Positions 1 to 10,437 are shown, numbered from the stretch's first letter. The stretch is 64,000 bases of DNA from Gallionella sp. (GCA_024641025.1 JAHEDW010000132.1:1-64000); one strand, 5' to 3'. Notes: generated by a model from the letters alone, not told the origin. Numbers and translations: made by a program.

Positions 1-222
1 TTATTATTTTTATCGGGAATAACTTTAGCACGATTTTTCGATGTCGCAAAACTTCGCGAGCTGAATTTGACGATGTTCCGCTTTCAGACAGAGTAATTTT
101 AAGGTCACATGACTGCTGTGGGCACACTACAGACTGATCAAGTTAGATTTACATTGAGTCTGCAATGGTTGGTGGAGCAGACATACGAGTAACGGCAGAT
201 CCGTCCCACGAGATTCTATGGT

Positions 223-1186
223 TCAGGTCAAGCATTTCGTGAGACGCACAGGATCGAATTCCGTTCTATAGGTGTACATCGACCAGGCAGTCCGAGCGAT
301 GCGCCGAGCCTAGATGACAACTGCTTCCGTGCCAGACAGTCCCTTTCCACGATAGTGATCAAACAGCGGTTTCCATGTTTCCGTCTTCTTGGCAGCCATC
401 GCAGCCAGATATAGCAGGCGGCGCAATTCTGATGGACCCCGTTTGGAAATACGCCGCCTACCCCGATGTTGCCCCGAGTCATCCGCCCGTGGGTCCAAGC
501 CTGTGAACGCGACGAAGCTATCTGCGCATTTTAGGGGAATGCGCTCCAGGGTGTTAACCAGTGCAACGCTGACAAGCGCACCGACACCGTTGATCGTTCG
601 CAGCTGTGTGATATGTTCTTTTCGATCAGGATTTGAATCGACCAATGCTTTGATGCGCTGGTCGATGTGTGCAATGAGCTGGTTGAAACGCTTTCTGGTC
701 GCCTTGAGCTCGCTGTTGAACCCGTCCATATCCTTGAGGGACATGCCCAATGCCTCACGCAGTGAAACCAGCTTGGAACGACGCTTGATCAGCTGGTCAA
801 TCTCGCGCTGCTCCGGTGAAGGCGGTATCCACATGTACAGACTGGCATGTTCACGCTCGATCATGCAGGCAATAACTTCAGCGTCCACACGATCGGTCTT
901 GCTGCGCAGTCCGACCCCCCCTCGCGTAGTTGCGTGCGTCCTTGGGGTTGAGCACATAGACAATAAAGCCGAGCTGGTGTGCAAGATTGGCCAGCAGCTC
1001 GTGATAGATTCCTGTTGATTCCATGCCGATACGACTGCCCGTAGGCAGGCTCTTCAGTAAGGATCGCAAGGAAGCGCGATTGTTGGCATGTTTACGAACA
1101 GGGAAACTTCCGTCCGAGCAGGCCACGACGATTTCGTCCTTGGCTACATCGGCACCGATATTGAGTACTTGGGTTGGGGTTTGCAT
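223..1186 (-). pseudogene. IS110-family transposase, disrupted by a frameshift in a G7 run (~914-920) and an in-frame TAG (310-312)
   Basis: N-terminal ORF 878..1186 (MQTPTQVLNIGADVAKDEIVVAC..GMESTGIYHELLANLAHQLGFIVYVLNPKDARNYARG) continues in ORF 310..984 (VGLRSKTDRVDAEVIACMIE..TINGVGALVSVALVNTL..FVAFTGLDPRADDSGQHRGRRRISKRGPSELRRLLYLAAMAA). After the TAG the frame continues ARRIARTAWSMYTYRTEFDPVRLTKCLT* to 223, the expected type of IS110 C-terminus. Confidence 0.88.
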
Positions 1187-1501
1187 GATGTGTCTCCCAT
1201 GATTAGACTAAGGGTGCTGGGGTGGACACACCTGCGTGAGCTTGCGGACAAATCGGCGGTCGTAGCCGCTAGATTCCTCATCGACGCTGTGTGGTGTGGG
1301 TGGGGGGATTCTTTTGGCGACTGTCTCTCGGCAGGGAGAGCAGATGCGGACTTTGGCCCCTCCACCCCGGCGACATTACTGTTACACAAGTCAGCCGTTT
1401 CCACCAACCGAACCATACAAGCGGACTGTGAAGCGTTTTCTTCATTGCAGTCATTCATGACAGTATTTTCCATCTACACTCCCCAATGTCATGGAGTAAT
1501 A

Positions 1502-2578
1502 ATGCTGAATCGACAGATTGACCTTATATCGTTAGGTTGGAACAAGTGGTTCGAAGCGCAGGCCGACCTTTGCGCCAGCCACGAAAATACTTTCGCTCGG
1601 GTTGCTGCCGTTGATCGAGACCAGTTCTTGCTCATCAATCAGACCGGCCAATTCCGGGCAAAAATGTCTGGCCACTTTTTTTACCAACATGAACAGTCGC
1701 ACGAATTCCCCTGCGTAGGGGATTGGGTGTGCGTCACGAAGAATCCAACTGACGACTTCGCTCTGATTCGCTCTCTTTTGGATCGCAAGACTAGCCTGCG
1801 CCGTCGGTCGGTCGGAGACGGACATGGATACCAGATGATTGCGGCGAACGTTGATTACATCGTAATCGTTCAATCTTGCCACTACGATTTCAATCTGAAA
1901 CGTCTGGAACGTTACCTTGTCATGGTAACCGAGGGTGGTGCTGAGCCTTGGGTGCTGCTGACGAAGACGGATCTGGTTAAACCAGCCATCCTCGATTCCC
2001 AGTTGTCAGAGCTCCGTGCATCAGGAATTGCGGCACCGGTGTTCCCTTTGAGCAATATGACGCGAGAAGGCGTTGACGAGTTTATTAGGATGCTTCTTCC
2101 TGGAAAGACGTATTGCTTCGTCGGGTCATCCGGGGTCGGCAAGAGCACTCTCATCAATGGCTTGATTGGTAGAGACATGCTCGAGACTAATAACGTCAGT
2201 GGCACGGGCGAGGGACGGCATACGACGGTCCGTAGGGAACTCATCCTCCTTGAGGGTGGAGCGCTAGTTATCGACAACCCGGGGATGCGTGAGTTCGGAA
2301 TACTTGGCGCAGATAGCGGACTCGGCGGAAGCTTTTCCGATATCACTTCTCTCGCTGCTGCTTGTCGATACAGGAATTGCAGTCATACCAACGAACCTGG
2401 CTGTGCTGTAATCAAGGCACTTGAGGCTGGTGAAATTGGGGTAGAGCACTATGACAATTACTTCAAGCTCAGCGAAGAGTCCGCGTTCAGCCAAATGTCC
2501 TACGCTGAGAAGAGAAAGAAAGATCGCGATTTTGGTAAATACATAAAGTTAGCGAAAAAGGACCTGAAACATGACTAG
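1502..2578 (+). CDS. rsgA: Ribosome small-subunit-dependent GTPase A (RsgA/YjeQ-like)
   Basis: Circularly permuted GTPase motifs: LTKTD, GSSGVGKSTLINGLIG, DNPGMRE; C-terminal zinc-binding CRYRNCSHTNEPGC. The upstream ORF extension (1088-1501) runs into the IS110 element, so the start is set at MLNRQIDLISLGW. Confidence 0.88.
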   Translation: MLNRQIDLISLGWNKWFEAQADLCASHENTFARVAAVDRDQFLLINQTGQFRAKMSGHFFYQHEQSHEFPCVGDWVCVTKNPTDDFALIRSLLDRKTSLRRRSVGDGHGYQMIAANVDYIVIVQSCHYDFNLKRLERYLVMVTEGGAEPWVLLTKTDLVKPAILDSQLSELRASGIAAPVFPLSNMTREGVDEFIRMLLPGKTYCFVGSSGVGKSTLINGLIGRDMLETNNVSGTGEGRHTTVRRELILLEGGALVIDNPGMREFGILGADSGLGGSFSDITSLAAACRYRNCSHTNEPGCAVIKALEAGEIGVEHYDNYFKLSEESAFSQMSYAEKRKKDRDFGKYIKLAKKDLKHD

Positions 2579-2624
2579 GTGTGCGCGGCGAATTGACTTG
2601 AAGGTCCGCTTTCTCTGAGTGGCT

Positions 2625-2652
2625 ACTTCCGCTTAGGGCAAAAAGCGGAAGT
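2625..2652. terminator. 10-bp perfect inverted repeat (ACTTCCGCTT..AAGCGGAAGT), possible terminator after rsgA
   Basis: Inverted repeat read directly; no clear U-tract. Confidence 0.35.
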
Positions 2653-2872
2653 TAGGGTTGGTGTAGGGTAGGTCCGCTCCCCAGCGTAAAGCCGACATAC
2701 AATTGATCAGCCGTTAATTTCGGCATAGGCGGAGAAGCCGACGCTTTGAAGGGACTTTGAAGGAACTGAATTGTAAAAAGCACTATAAGACAGTCGTTGA
2801 AGGGGATGTGGGATTGGTTAATAAATCATTTAAAACATAGTGTTGTATACAAACAATCAAATCGACATCCAA

Positions 2873-2906
2873 GGGGTCGTTGGTTCGAGTCCAATCGTGC
2901 CTTCCA
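2873..2906 (+). repeat. tRNA 3'-end fragment (T-arm + acceptor + CCA), possible att-site remnant
   Basis: GGGGTCGTTGGTTCGAGTCCAATCGTGCCTTCCA: T-stem GTTGG/CCAAT around loop TTCGAGT, then acceptor CGTGCCT, T, CCA. There is no matching 5' half upstream. Confidence 0.7.
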
Positions 2907-2912
2907 AAAATA

Positions 2913-2956
2913 CAATGGGTTAAATCAGAAACGGTCTAGCCCATTTTTCTTTTAAG
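2913..2956 (+). terminator. Possible terminator hairpin downstream of the tRNA fragment
   Basis: ATGGGTT..AGCCCAT followed by TTTTCTTTT. Confidence 0.35.
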
Positions 2957-3323
2957 GGACTCAAATATTTTGAGACAATCCCAACTATCGCAATGTGTCC
3001 GAATCAGTGCTTGGCAAACGATTTATTTCGGGTTATGAGGTCAGCGAGTTTTAGTTCCGATTGGTGCCAATAACAGACTTTGCGATCGGCAGCTTTGCGG
3101 TTGTGAATATTGGGAAGTAGGCAGTCGATTTGTCCCAGAAGTGGACAGCAGGAGTATTATTAATACCACGTTGGATATTTAACTATTTACTGTCTGCCCA
3201 GGCCAATGAACTAGTGCCAGTATTGCCGAAACATAGCAAGAATGGATTCTTTCATCTTGTGTTGATGATACTGATTCCGTATACATTGATTTTCTAGACG
3301 AAAAAGTGATTTAACCTGACTTC

Positions 3324-3917
3324 ATGTCCAATAATTATCAATCCTTAAAGACAAATCATTCTCAGTCAGCAAGATGGTTGCTAGCGATATTGACTGTCTC
3401 CGCATTTCTAATTGAACTACTGGTTCTGCTTCTTTCGGGCATATTGCCGGACATGCCAAAGATAGCCAGGTATCTATTGGACTCAATTATTTCGGCTACA
3501 TTACTTTTTCCAATATTCTACTTTATGGTTTTCCGCCCCATGTTGAAGAACATTACCAAGCTCAAGCAAGCAGAGGAAAATTTACGCATTATCTCTGTAG
3601 CTTTTGAGAGCAAAGATCCTATCCTGATTACGGATGCGAACTCAAATATCCTCCGAGCCAACAATATGTTTTTACGAATCACTGGCTATACTGCAGAAGA
3701 AATAGTCGGGAAAAACTCCCGCATCTTCAAATCGGAACGATATAACTCGGATTTACACAAAAACATGTGGGAAAAGTTGTTACACGCTGGTTCATGGCGA
3801 GGGGAAATTCGTATTAAGGGGAGTGATGGTCGTGAAGTTCCTGCAGGTGTTGTGATCACCGCAGTAAAAGATGAACGGCAAGAAACTACCCATTATGTGG
3901 CAATATACAATCTATAG
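3324..3917 (+). CDS. Membrane-anchored PAS-domain protein, ends right after the PAS domain (possibly truncated)
   Basis: Two N-terminal hydrophobic segments, then NLRIISVAFESKDPILITDANSNILRANNMFLRITGYTAEEIVGKNSRIFKS..GSWRGEIRIKGSDG. Stops at HYVAIYNL with no output domain. Confidence 0.75.
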   Translation: MSNNYQSLKTNHSQSARWLLAILTVSAFLIELLVLLLSGILPDMPKIARYLLDSIISATLLFPIFYFMVFRPMLKNITKLKQAEENLRIISVAFESKDPILITDANSNILRANNMFLRITGYTAEEIVGKNSRIFKSERYNSDLHKNMWEKLLHAGSWRGEIRIKGSDGREVPAGVVITAVKDERQETTHYVAIYNL

Positions 3918-4120
3918 GCAGGACGAATTCTGATTTGAGGAAGCAAGATTAAGGGATGTCTGTAGATATGTATTGAGAGTTGCATACAGTGGTTCTGCTA
4001 TACGGCGATCTGAATCATGGAAAAGCGTGCGACGGCATTCAGGCCGAGTCTATGGCTTGACCTGATATGGCAGGCAATCACTTCGTGCAAAATCCGACTG
4101 TTATTGAGTAGGAAATAATT

Positions 4121-4939
4121 ATGGCTAGTCTGGAAGCACACTATTCGGCGCGCGACATTGAGGCTAGAATCATGTCTGCAATCCGCGCGGCCGGTTTGAA
4201 TCCCGAGCAACGCCTTTCCCCGGAGGAACTGGGGGGGCTTGACCATTTCCACACGGGCGGATTCCGAGCTTCACTCCAGTTGTTGGAACTAGCGAAAATC
4301 CTGGCCGAAGATCGCGTTCTCGATATTGGCGCTGGTCTTGCAGGAGCCGCCCGGATGCTAGCTTTCACAACAGGTTGCAGAGTCGATTGCATTGAATTGT
4401 CACCCGATTATTGCGCTGGGGCGATATTGCTGAATCGGTTGACCGGCCTTGATGAAAGAATCACAGTACATAATGGCAGCGCTTTCGACCTGACTTTTCC
4501 CGAAAATTCGTTTGATGCAGTATGGATGCAAAATGTAGGCATGAACATCTCCGACAAGCGGAAGCTCTATGAGGAGGTTTGTCGGGTCCTCAAGCCTGGC
4601 GGGCGGTTTGCTTTCCAAGAAATGACCTCCGGTGAGCAAGCGGCTTCGTTCCATTTTCCACTACCGTGGGCCACCGATCCTGGGGACAACTTCCTAATTT
4701 CTTCCGAGGAGATGCATTCGGTTCTTGTCGAGAGTGGATTCATCGCTGAATCCTTCGAGGATGCAAGCGACGAAATATTGAATGGACCTCATGTGAGTGT
4801 GACTCCCGAAGTCACCGCGCAGATTCAACTCGGCTTGTCGGTATTCGTCGATAATCTTGCGGAAAAAGCCGGGAATGCAAGGCGCAGTCTTCAGGAGCGT
4901 CAGATCCGCTTTGTAAGAGGTGTCTTCCGGGTGGAATGA
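4121..4939 (+). CDS. Class I SAM-dependent methyltransferase (sarcosine/dimethylglycine methyltransferase-like)
   Basis: VLDIGAGLAGAARMLA, CIELS, FDAVWMQNVGMNI, RVLKPGGRFAFQE motifs. Confidence 0.8.
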   Translation: MASLEAHYSARDIEARIMSAIRAAGLNPEQRLSPEELGGLDHFHTGGFRASLQLLELAKILAEDRVLDIGAGLAGAARMLAFTTGCRVDCIELSPDYCAGAILLNRLTGLDERITVHNGSAFDLTFPENSFDAVWMQNVGMNISDKRKLYEEVCRVLKPGGRFAFQEMTSGEQAASFHFPLPWATDPGDNFLISSEEMHSVLVESGFIAESFEDASDEILNGPHVSVTPEVTAQIQLGLSVFVDNLAEKAGNARRSLQERQIRFVRGVFRVE

Positions 4940-5129
4940 GCAACCGCACTGTTGCAACTTCTGAAACACAATTATTGATCGTGGCACTAAATTTCGTTTA
5001 GTGCCATTGATGGCTTTAAGATGGAATGAAGTTCTGCTCTTTGCAAATAGTTTCTGCACAAATAACCATCTTGTGATTAGAGAAAAACATATTATTTAAT
5101 ATTTAAAAGTAGAAGATTCACTATAAAAA

Positions 5130-5984
5130 TTACTGCGGTTTGCTAGAGTTGAATGACTGCAGATATTTTTGAGTCGAATTCGCTTCGATCACATTTCTTT
5201 GTTCAAGGATTAATAAACATCTATATACCAAATCGAATGACTTGTAACATGAGTGCGCTATCAAGCACAGATGTTTTATTTGAAGGTCATCAAAGTCGTC
5301 TGGGTAGTGAAAATCCTTCACATAAACCATATCTGCCTCGAGTAGTTGGTGTAGAGGTTGTCTCGGGTCATTGTTTATTACAAATGGGGATATAATTCCT
5401 CGTTTTATCGCTGCAAATCGATGCGGAATAAATCCTTGTTTTCGCAATTCAATGTCGACTTCTCCAAACGAAGGTTGGTTCTCATACAAATTAACAAACG
5501 AAACTTCTGTTTGTATCACAACTGAATTTGAAAGTTTATTGTTTGCGTTTTGAAATACCTCTAGCTCACCACCTTGAATATCAATTTTAAGAAAATCAAT
5601 ATATTTAACCTCATCTATATCATCTAATCTTCTGGTGACTAGGGGGATCTGATTAATGATTTGGGCATTTTTCTTATAAATACTGTAAACATCAAGGGAC
5701 GCGGCACTTGGCATTAGCGTGCTAGTCCAACCTGAATAGTTGCATATATTTAACGTCTTGGATGAGCCATTACCAACAGCATAAGGAAGATAGGTTTCAT
5801 TTGCTGACTTAGCGTTATTAAGCTTGGACAAGGCTTCATTCTGTGGCTCAAAACCGGTGACTTTGCACATACCATTAATGAGTAACTCCTTGTATGGCGG
5901 ATCTCCTTCGATTGGATTAGCCCCGATATCAACAACTTCAGTAACGCGCTCTAAATTTAATATTTCATGAAGTTGCTTAGGCAT
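5130..5984 (-). CDS. FkbM-family methyltransferase
   Basis: VVDIGANPIEGDPPYKELL, VTGFEPQ, RLDDI..YIDFLKIDIQGGELEVFQNA..VVIQTEVSF. Confidence 0.8.
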   Translation of the reverse strand: MPKQLHEILNLERVTEVVDIGANPIEGDPPYKELLINGMCKVTGFEPQNEALSKLNNAKSANETYLPYAVGNGSSKTLNICNYSGWTSTLMPSAASLDVYSIYKKNAQIINQIPLVTRRLDDIDEVKYIDFLKIDIQGGELEVFQNANNKLSNSVVIQTEVSFVNLYENQPSFGEVDIELRKQGFIPHRFAAIKRGIISPFVINNDPRQPLHQLLEADMVYVKDFHYPDDFDDLQIKHLCLIAHSCYKSFDLVYRCLLILEQRNVIEANSTQKYLQSFNSSKPQ

Positions 5985-6386
5985 AGAAAATTTGTTCGTC
6001 CTTGTTCATTTAGTGATTTCCTGGGATTTCTTAGAGAGTGTACTTCACACGATTTGATTATATATGTATCAGCAAGAATTCCTTTGAAATTTAGCATACC
6101 TACTTGAATAAATAGGTCCAGAAGATCCATGTCCTTGATAAGTATATTCAATATCCGACAGGAGCGAAAAGCAGATACTTTAATTATCTATAATTATAAA
6201 TATTTTGTATTGAAGTTTTGAGAAGAATATATTCCCCTAATGCTATTCCGTATTTTGCCTCAACTTTGAAAGCCCTTTTTATATGAATGCCGAAGTCTGT
6301 TATTAATTCGGAAGTGGAATTTGGCGAAAATCCACTATATTGCTAAATTAGAATCAGTTGCTGGCCATATTAATCTAGCCTCTCAA

Positions 6387-7328
6387 TCACAATGTGAAGA
6401 TCAGATCTTCCATGATGTAACGATAAATATAGTTCGGGCCATGAAACTCTGCTGACTTGCTGTAACCTAATCGGGTCCTGAAAAATATCATTCCAGCGAA
6501 CGGACTAGTGGCTGCAAACTCCAGAAGCTGAGTGGTAGTATTCGGGCCTTGATCTATCTGTTGTTGCCCTAATCCTGCCGTTCCGTTTAGATTCCAACCT
6601 GCTAGGCGCCGCCTAATGCCAAGCGCCAACATGACCTGGGAATATCTGTTCGGGTTGAAATAATAATTGTTTTGCTTTGTGTTATTGCTGCTGTGATATT
6701 GACGATACCTTAACTGTGTGGTCACGCCATACTCGGGTAATAAATTGTAGATGATATTTAATCTCATCAGGACACGTGTATTGGTATCAGAGAAAAATAT
6801 TTTTCCACCCATGCCGACAAGGGTAATGCGTTCTAATAGTTGTTGCTCAATGCTCGCTCCAGCGAGAGTGTAGTGGATACCATTCATAAGTGAGTTTTGC
6901 GTTTCGACGCGATCTCGGTTAACAAGTATTTCTCCTGTCGTGCTATTCGTGAGCCTGGTTCCATATTGGCTGTCAGTAGTGAAAAGCTTGTAACCATTTT
7001 CAACGTTAAAGCCCAAATTCAAGTTGTATCCCAAGGCGGTTCGTGGATTGATTGCTATGGTTTTCAATGTGACCTGATTGGCGGACGAACTCCAGCTACC
7101 TTGAGTAAATTGATTATGCAGATATTCAATTCCAGTATATTTATCACCATGTTCATAAAGGGGATAGAATCCCGCCCGGTACCTGTATGTACTAAATCTT
7201 TCACTATCTGTTGATGCGAAGAAATCAGGAATCGAAATCGCTTGTTTCCATTTGAATTCGTCTGCCAAACACGCATTGCTTAAAGCAAAGAAAGTAGTCA
7301 ATAAAGTTATCAATATCGTGTGTTTCAC
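6387..7328 (-). CDS. Secreted outer-membrane beta-barrel-like protein coupled to the glycosyltransferase gene
   Basis: Signal peptide (MKHTILITLLTTFFALSNACLA), alternating amphipathic aromatic strands, terminal F-T-L; start overlaps the stop of the GT2 gene (7325-7328). Confidence 0.6.
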   Translation of the reverse strand: MKHTILITLLTTFFALSNACLADEFKWKQAISIPDFFASTDSERFSTYRYRAGFYPLYEHGDKYTGIEYLHNQFTQGSWSSSANQVTLKTIAINPRTALGYNLNLGFNVENGYKLFTTDSQYGTRLTNSTTGEILVNRDRVETQNSLMNGIHYTLAGASIEQQLLERITLVGMGGKIFFSDTNTRVLMRLNIIYNLLPEYGVTTQLRYRQYHSSNNTKQNNYYFNPNRYSQVMLALGIRRRLAGWNLNGTAGLGQQQIDQGPNTTTQLLEFAATSPFAGMIFFRTRLGYSKSAEFHGPNYIYRYIMEDLIFTL

Positions 7329-8680
7329 TTGGTACCCCAGATCTTTCGCATGCCCGTAAATTCTGATAGGTAGCCGAGTAGGCAGGCTGGCTGAAGAATT
7401 ATTCCGTAAAACAAGGCGTAAAACCCGAATGCGAAAGGGTTCTTTCGGACTTTCAGGCCTTGTTCAGTAAACATCTTTGACTGCAGGAAATACATAATAT
7501 AGTTGACCAGCATTGAGAGTGGAAGTACCAGTAGAGTCATTGGTCCTGCAATCCAGTAGTATCCAAAAATTGCCAAAATTATTCCGGGTAGGAAGAAAAA
7601 CGTATAAATAAAATCCATGAATGGGAATAGTAGGTTCCACCAGATGAAGATTGTTATCAAACGTAAGTGGAACAGGAGTTGCCAGTGATGTTTGAAAGCC
7701 TCAATTAAACCACGTGACCAACGCTGACGCTGTCTTATGAAATTCTTGAACGTAATTGGTGCATTAGTGAATGAACACGCATCTTCGCAATATCCAACAC
7801 GATAGCCGCGTTTGAGAATCGCCCAAGTGAGGACAATGTCCTCGCCCAAGCATTCGGGCCATCCACCAAGCTCATGCAATATGTCAGTACGATAAATGGA
7901 GAAGGCTCCCTGAGCTACCAACGTTCCTTGAAACAAACTCTGCAAGCGCTTTATGGCGGCAATCCCATGGAAATAATCCCATTCCTGGATTTTTGTCACA
8001 AAATTATGGCGCGAGTTGCGCACAAGTACTGCACCTGCAACTGCACCTGTATTATGGGGGTCACTGAGAAAGCGTCCAACAAGGTTCGGTAGGGCGTTCG
8101 CATAGAGATAAGAATCTGCATCGAGAGTAATCGTCAGCGCAAAAGTGGCCTGTTTAAGTCCTACATTGAGTGCGTTTGCCTTGCCACCGTTTTTCGGAAG
8201 ATCAATTACTCGCAGCCATGGATAGGAGATATTAGCGAGCTTCTCAATCGTTCCATCGGTCGAGCCATCATTGATGACGATAACCTCAATCTGTCCTGAG
8301 TATTTTTGAAGCGCAATGCTCTCTAGCGTGTTAACAATCGAACTTTCCTCATTGTAGGCTGCTACAAGGATAGTGACATCAGGATAAATTAAAATAGGCT
8401 TACGCTTTGGACGACGATCAAGCAAGAGTCCAGTAACAAGGAAAGCGTTCATGAAGCCGGGCAGGATGGCGATGCCCAAGATGACAATGTTAGCGATCGG
8501 TGCGCCGACGAGTCCCGAAAGATCAGATATCCACCGCCGTGCGATCCAATAAGAAAATATCGCCCATGCCGACGCAATTGTCAGCGCTAGCGCAAACTTG
8601 ACTCGTACTGACCAGTATCCTTTTCTGGACATACCAAGGTCATTCGCAGTATCAAGCTGCTTGGGTGATGTTTCTACCAA
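7325..8680 (-). CDS. Membrane glycosyltransferase family 2 (PgaC/BcsA-like, processive)
   Basis: VTILVAAYNEESSIVNTLESI, VINDGSTDGT, LDADSYL, GEDIVLTWAILKRG, QRQRWSRG, plus several TM helices. Confidence 0.88.
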   Translation of the reverse strand: MVETSPKQLDTANDLGMSRKGYWSVRVKFALALTIASAWAIFSYWIARRWISDLSGLVGAPIANIVILGIAILPGFMNAFLVTGLLLDRRPKRKPILIYPDVTILVAAYNEESSIVNTLESIALQKYSGQIEVIVINDGSTDGTIEKLANISYPWLRVIDLPKNGGKANALNVGLKQATFALTITLDADSYLYANALPNLVGRFLSDPHNTGAVAGAVLVRNSRHNFVTKIQEWDYFHGIAAIKRLQSLFQGTLVAQGAFSIYRTDILHELGGWPECLGEDIVLTWAILKRGYRVGYCEDACSFTNAPITFKNFIRQRQRWSRGLIEAFKHHWQLLFHLRLITIFIWWNLLFPFMDFIYTFFFLPGIILAIFGYYWIAGPMTLLVLPLSMLVNYIMYFLQSKMFTEQGLKVRKNPFAFGFYALFYGIILQPACLLGYLSEFTGMRKIWGTK

Positions 8681-9102
8681 TTGTATATCCCAAGCTATTA
8701 ACAGCGGATTAAGGAATAGATTACATTTTGTCCATTTTTTACATTTATGCTGCTGCGGGCATATCTATGTCAATATTCCAGCTAAATGAATTTTAAAATG
8801 TTAACCACGTAAGCCTCAGTCGCGCTGATTGATGCAATTACTGTTTATATGTATAACCGTTTTAAGTCTCTTTTACAGCGGCAAATATGCCACAACAAAC
8901 GCAAATTAGATAGCACATAAAGTGACATTATGGAAGCATTTCGAGGTAAATCAACTGTTAACAAATACTAACCGCAATTAATTATTCTGGAATTCTAGAG
9001 TTCACACTGATACCAATTAACGTCTGTTTGGAAACGCTCTAAGCATCGTATTGCTGCCAAAGATTTTTCAGTATGCAGAATCTTTTGCAGTTATTCTCGC
9101 TC

Positions 9103-9783
9103 TTAGCGCGGGGAAAGTCTCATCTTCAAGTATGCCTTTGGATTTGTTTGTTGTTGGTAATGTTTGTAGGACTTAATTGCGAAGTAGTGAGGATTTAGTG
9201 CGTAGTAGAGTTCAGTAATTTCAGAGTCATTCTCAAAGGCATCAAGATTAGGGTGTGTGTCGAGAATTCTTGAGCGGTACTGCTCTGGCAAAACGGAAAA
9301 TTGTGCTACAGCGGCAACGTATTCATGAATTGCTCTCGATGGGCAGGCCTGGTCACAACCCTCATGGATTGCAGCATGAGCGAGTTCATGAACAATGTAA
9401 CTTTTCCAAAACGGAAGCGAATCTATCGACCACAAATTGGTTTCAGACTCCTTTGATTGAGATGTCGTAGGGCCATAATTCTTTATAACAATCGTTCGTA
9501 ATCGTGCGTTGTAATGACCAATTTCGTTGCTATGAACTAACGGTGATGTTTCATTCTCAAGCAGAATAACTAATTTGCTTGGCATTGGCAGGCCTGCTGA
9601 TTGAAAGAAATGGGCAGCGTCTTTTACTGCGTCGCAGACATAAATGAAATTTTCGCTGCTGGAGCTTTCAATCAGGATTTCATTGCTAGTGCATTGAACT
9701 TGATCCGCGCGGAGGGATTTAGACCACATGCCAAACATAAGCAGCGTGATAGAGGCCGCAATATTAATGTAGTGTGTTCGCAT
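9103..9783 (-). CDS. Secreted hypothetical protein with HExxH-type motif (putative metallopeptidase-like)
   Basis: N-terminal signal region; YIVHELAHAAIHEGCDQACPSRAIHEYVA. Confidence 0.5.
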   Translation of the reverse strand: MRTHYINIAASITLLMFGMWSKSLRADQVQCTSNEILIESSSSENFIYVCDAVKDAAHFFQSAGLPMPSKLVILLENETSPLVHSNEIGHYNARLRTIVIKNYGPTTSQSKESETNLWSIDSLPFWKSYIVHELAHAAIHEGCDQACPSRAIHEYVAAVAQFSVLPEQYRSRILDTHPNLDAFENDSEITELYYALNPHYFAIKSYKHYQQQTNPKAYLKMRLSPR

Positions 9784-10149
9784 ATTGGGGTAATCGGGAG
9801 CGGTTATTCGTGATTACTACAACACAATACGACAAATTGTGTTACTCGGCTATCAATAATATATTGTTACAACAGATTGGTTACCAGAATCACAGATCAA
9901 ACTGCCGTGGTGGATGAGGGGTTGTGTGAGGCGCGAATTGCCGGTATTTTGGCGTGCTGTCTTATGATCCCGAGCCAACTGGAGATGAAACGACCTTAGT
10001 CATCAAAAGGTGACAATCGTCATCGCGATGGAAGAGGTATGGCTAGACAATATCCACTGTGACATGGAATCAGAGATCATTGGTATATCCACTCCATCGG
10101 GACGGACAGATTTCTTTGTTCCCCTTAGGCTAAGGTTTTAAATGAAAAC

Positions 10150-10437
10150 CTAGTTTTTACATTCCACAACCATATTACGTTCGATGATTGTTGTTCTTGT
10201 TCCTTCAAACTCTTTGTGATATTCATTCCTGTTAGATGAATCGTATTTGCCATTGCAGACTTTTTTTGCGGCATCATAACAATAATTCCAATCTAATCCG
10301 TTACATTGAATATAGTATCCTTGATTACCGTTAGGCAATTTTACTTCCTTTACCCTTGCTTTTGCTGCGCAACCGCAAAGAAGAACTGCTGCAATAGTTC
10401 CGATTATAAAGTTGCTCATAATATTATTAGACTTCAT
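10150..10437 (-). CDS. Small putative lipoprotein
   Basis: Lipobox AAVLLCGCAA near the N-terminus; 95 aa. Confidence 0.55.
   Translation of the reverse strand: MKSNNIMSNFIIGTIAAVLLCGCAAKARVKEVKLPNGNQGYYIQCNGLDWNYCYDAAKKVCNGKYDSSNRNEYHKEFEGTRTTIIERNMVVECKN

Noticed and set aside
389-1018. Plus-strand 209-aa ORF over the IS110 gene
   Set aside because: Antisense of a clear transposase; no protein-like features.
10123-10151. Short palindrome CCTTAGGCTAAGG plus AGGTTTT/AAAACCT
   Set aside because: Probably part of a weak terminator after the 95-aa lipoprotein gene; too short to call separately.
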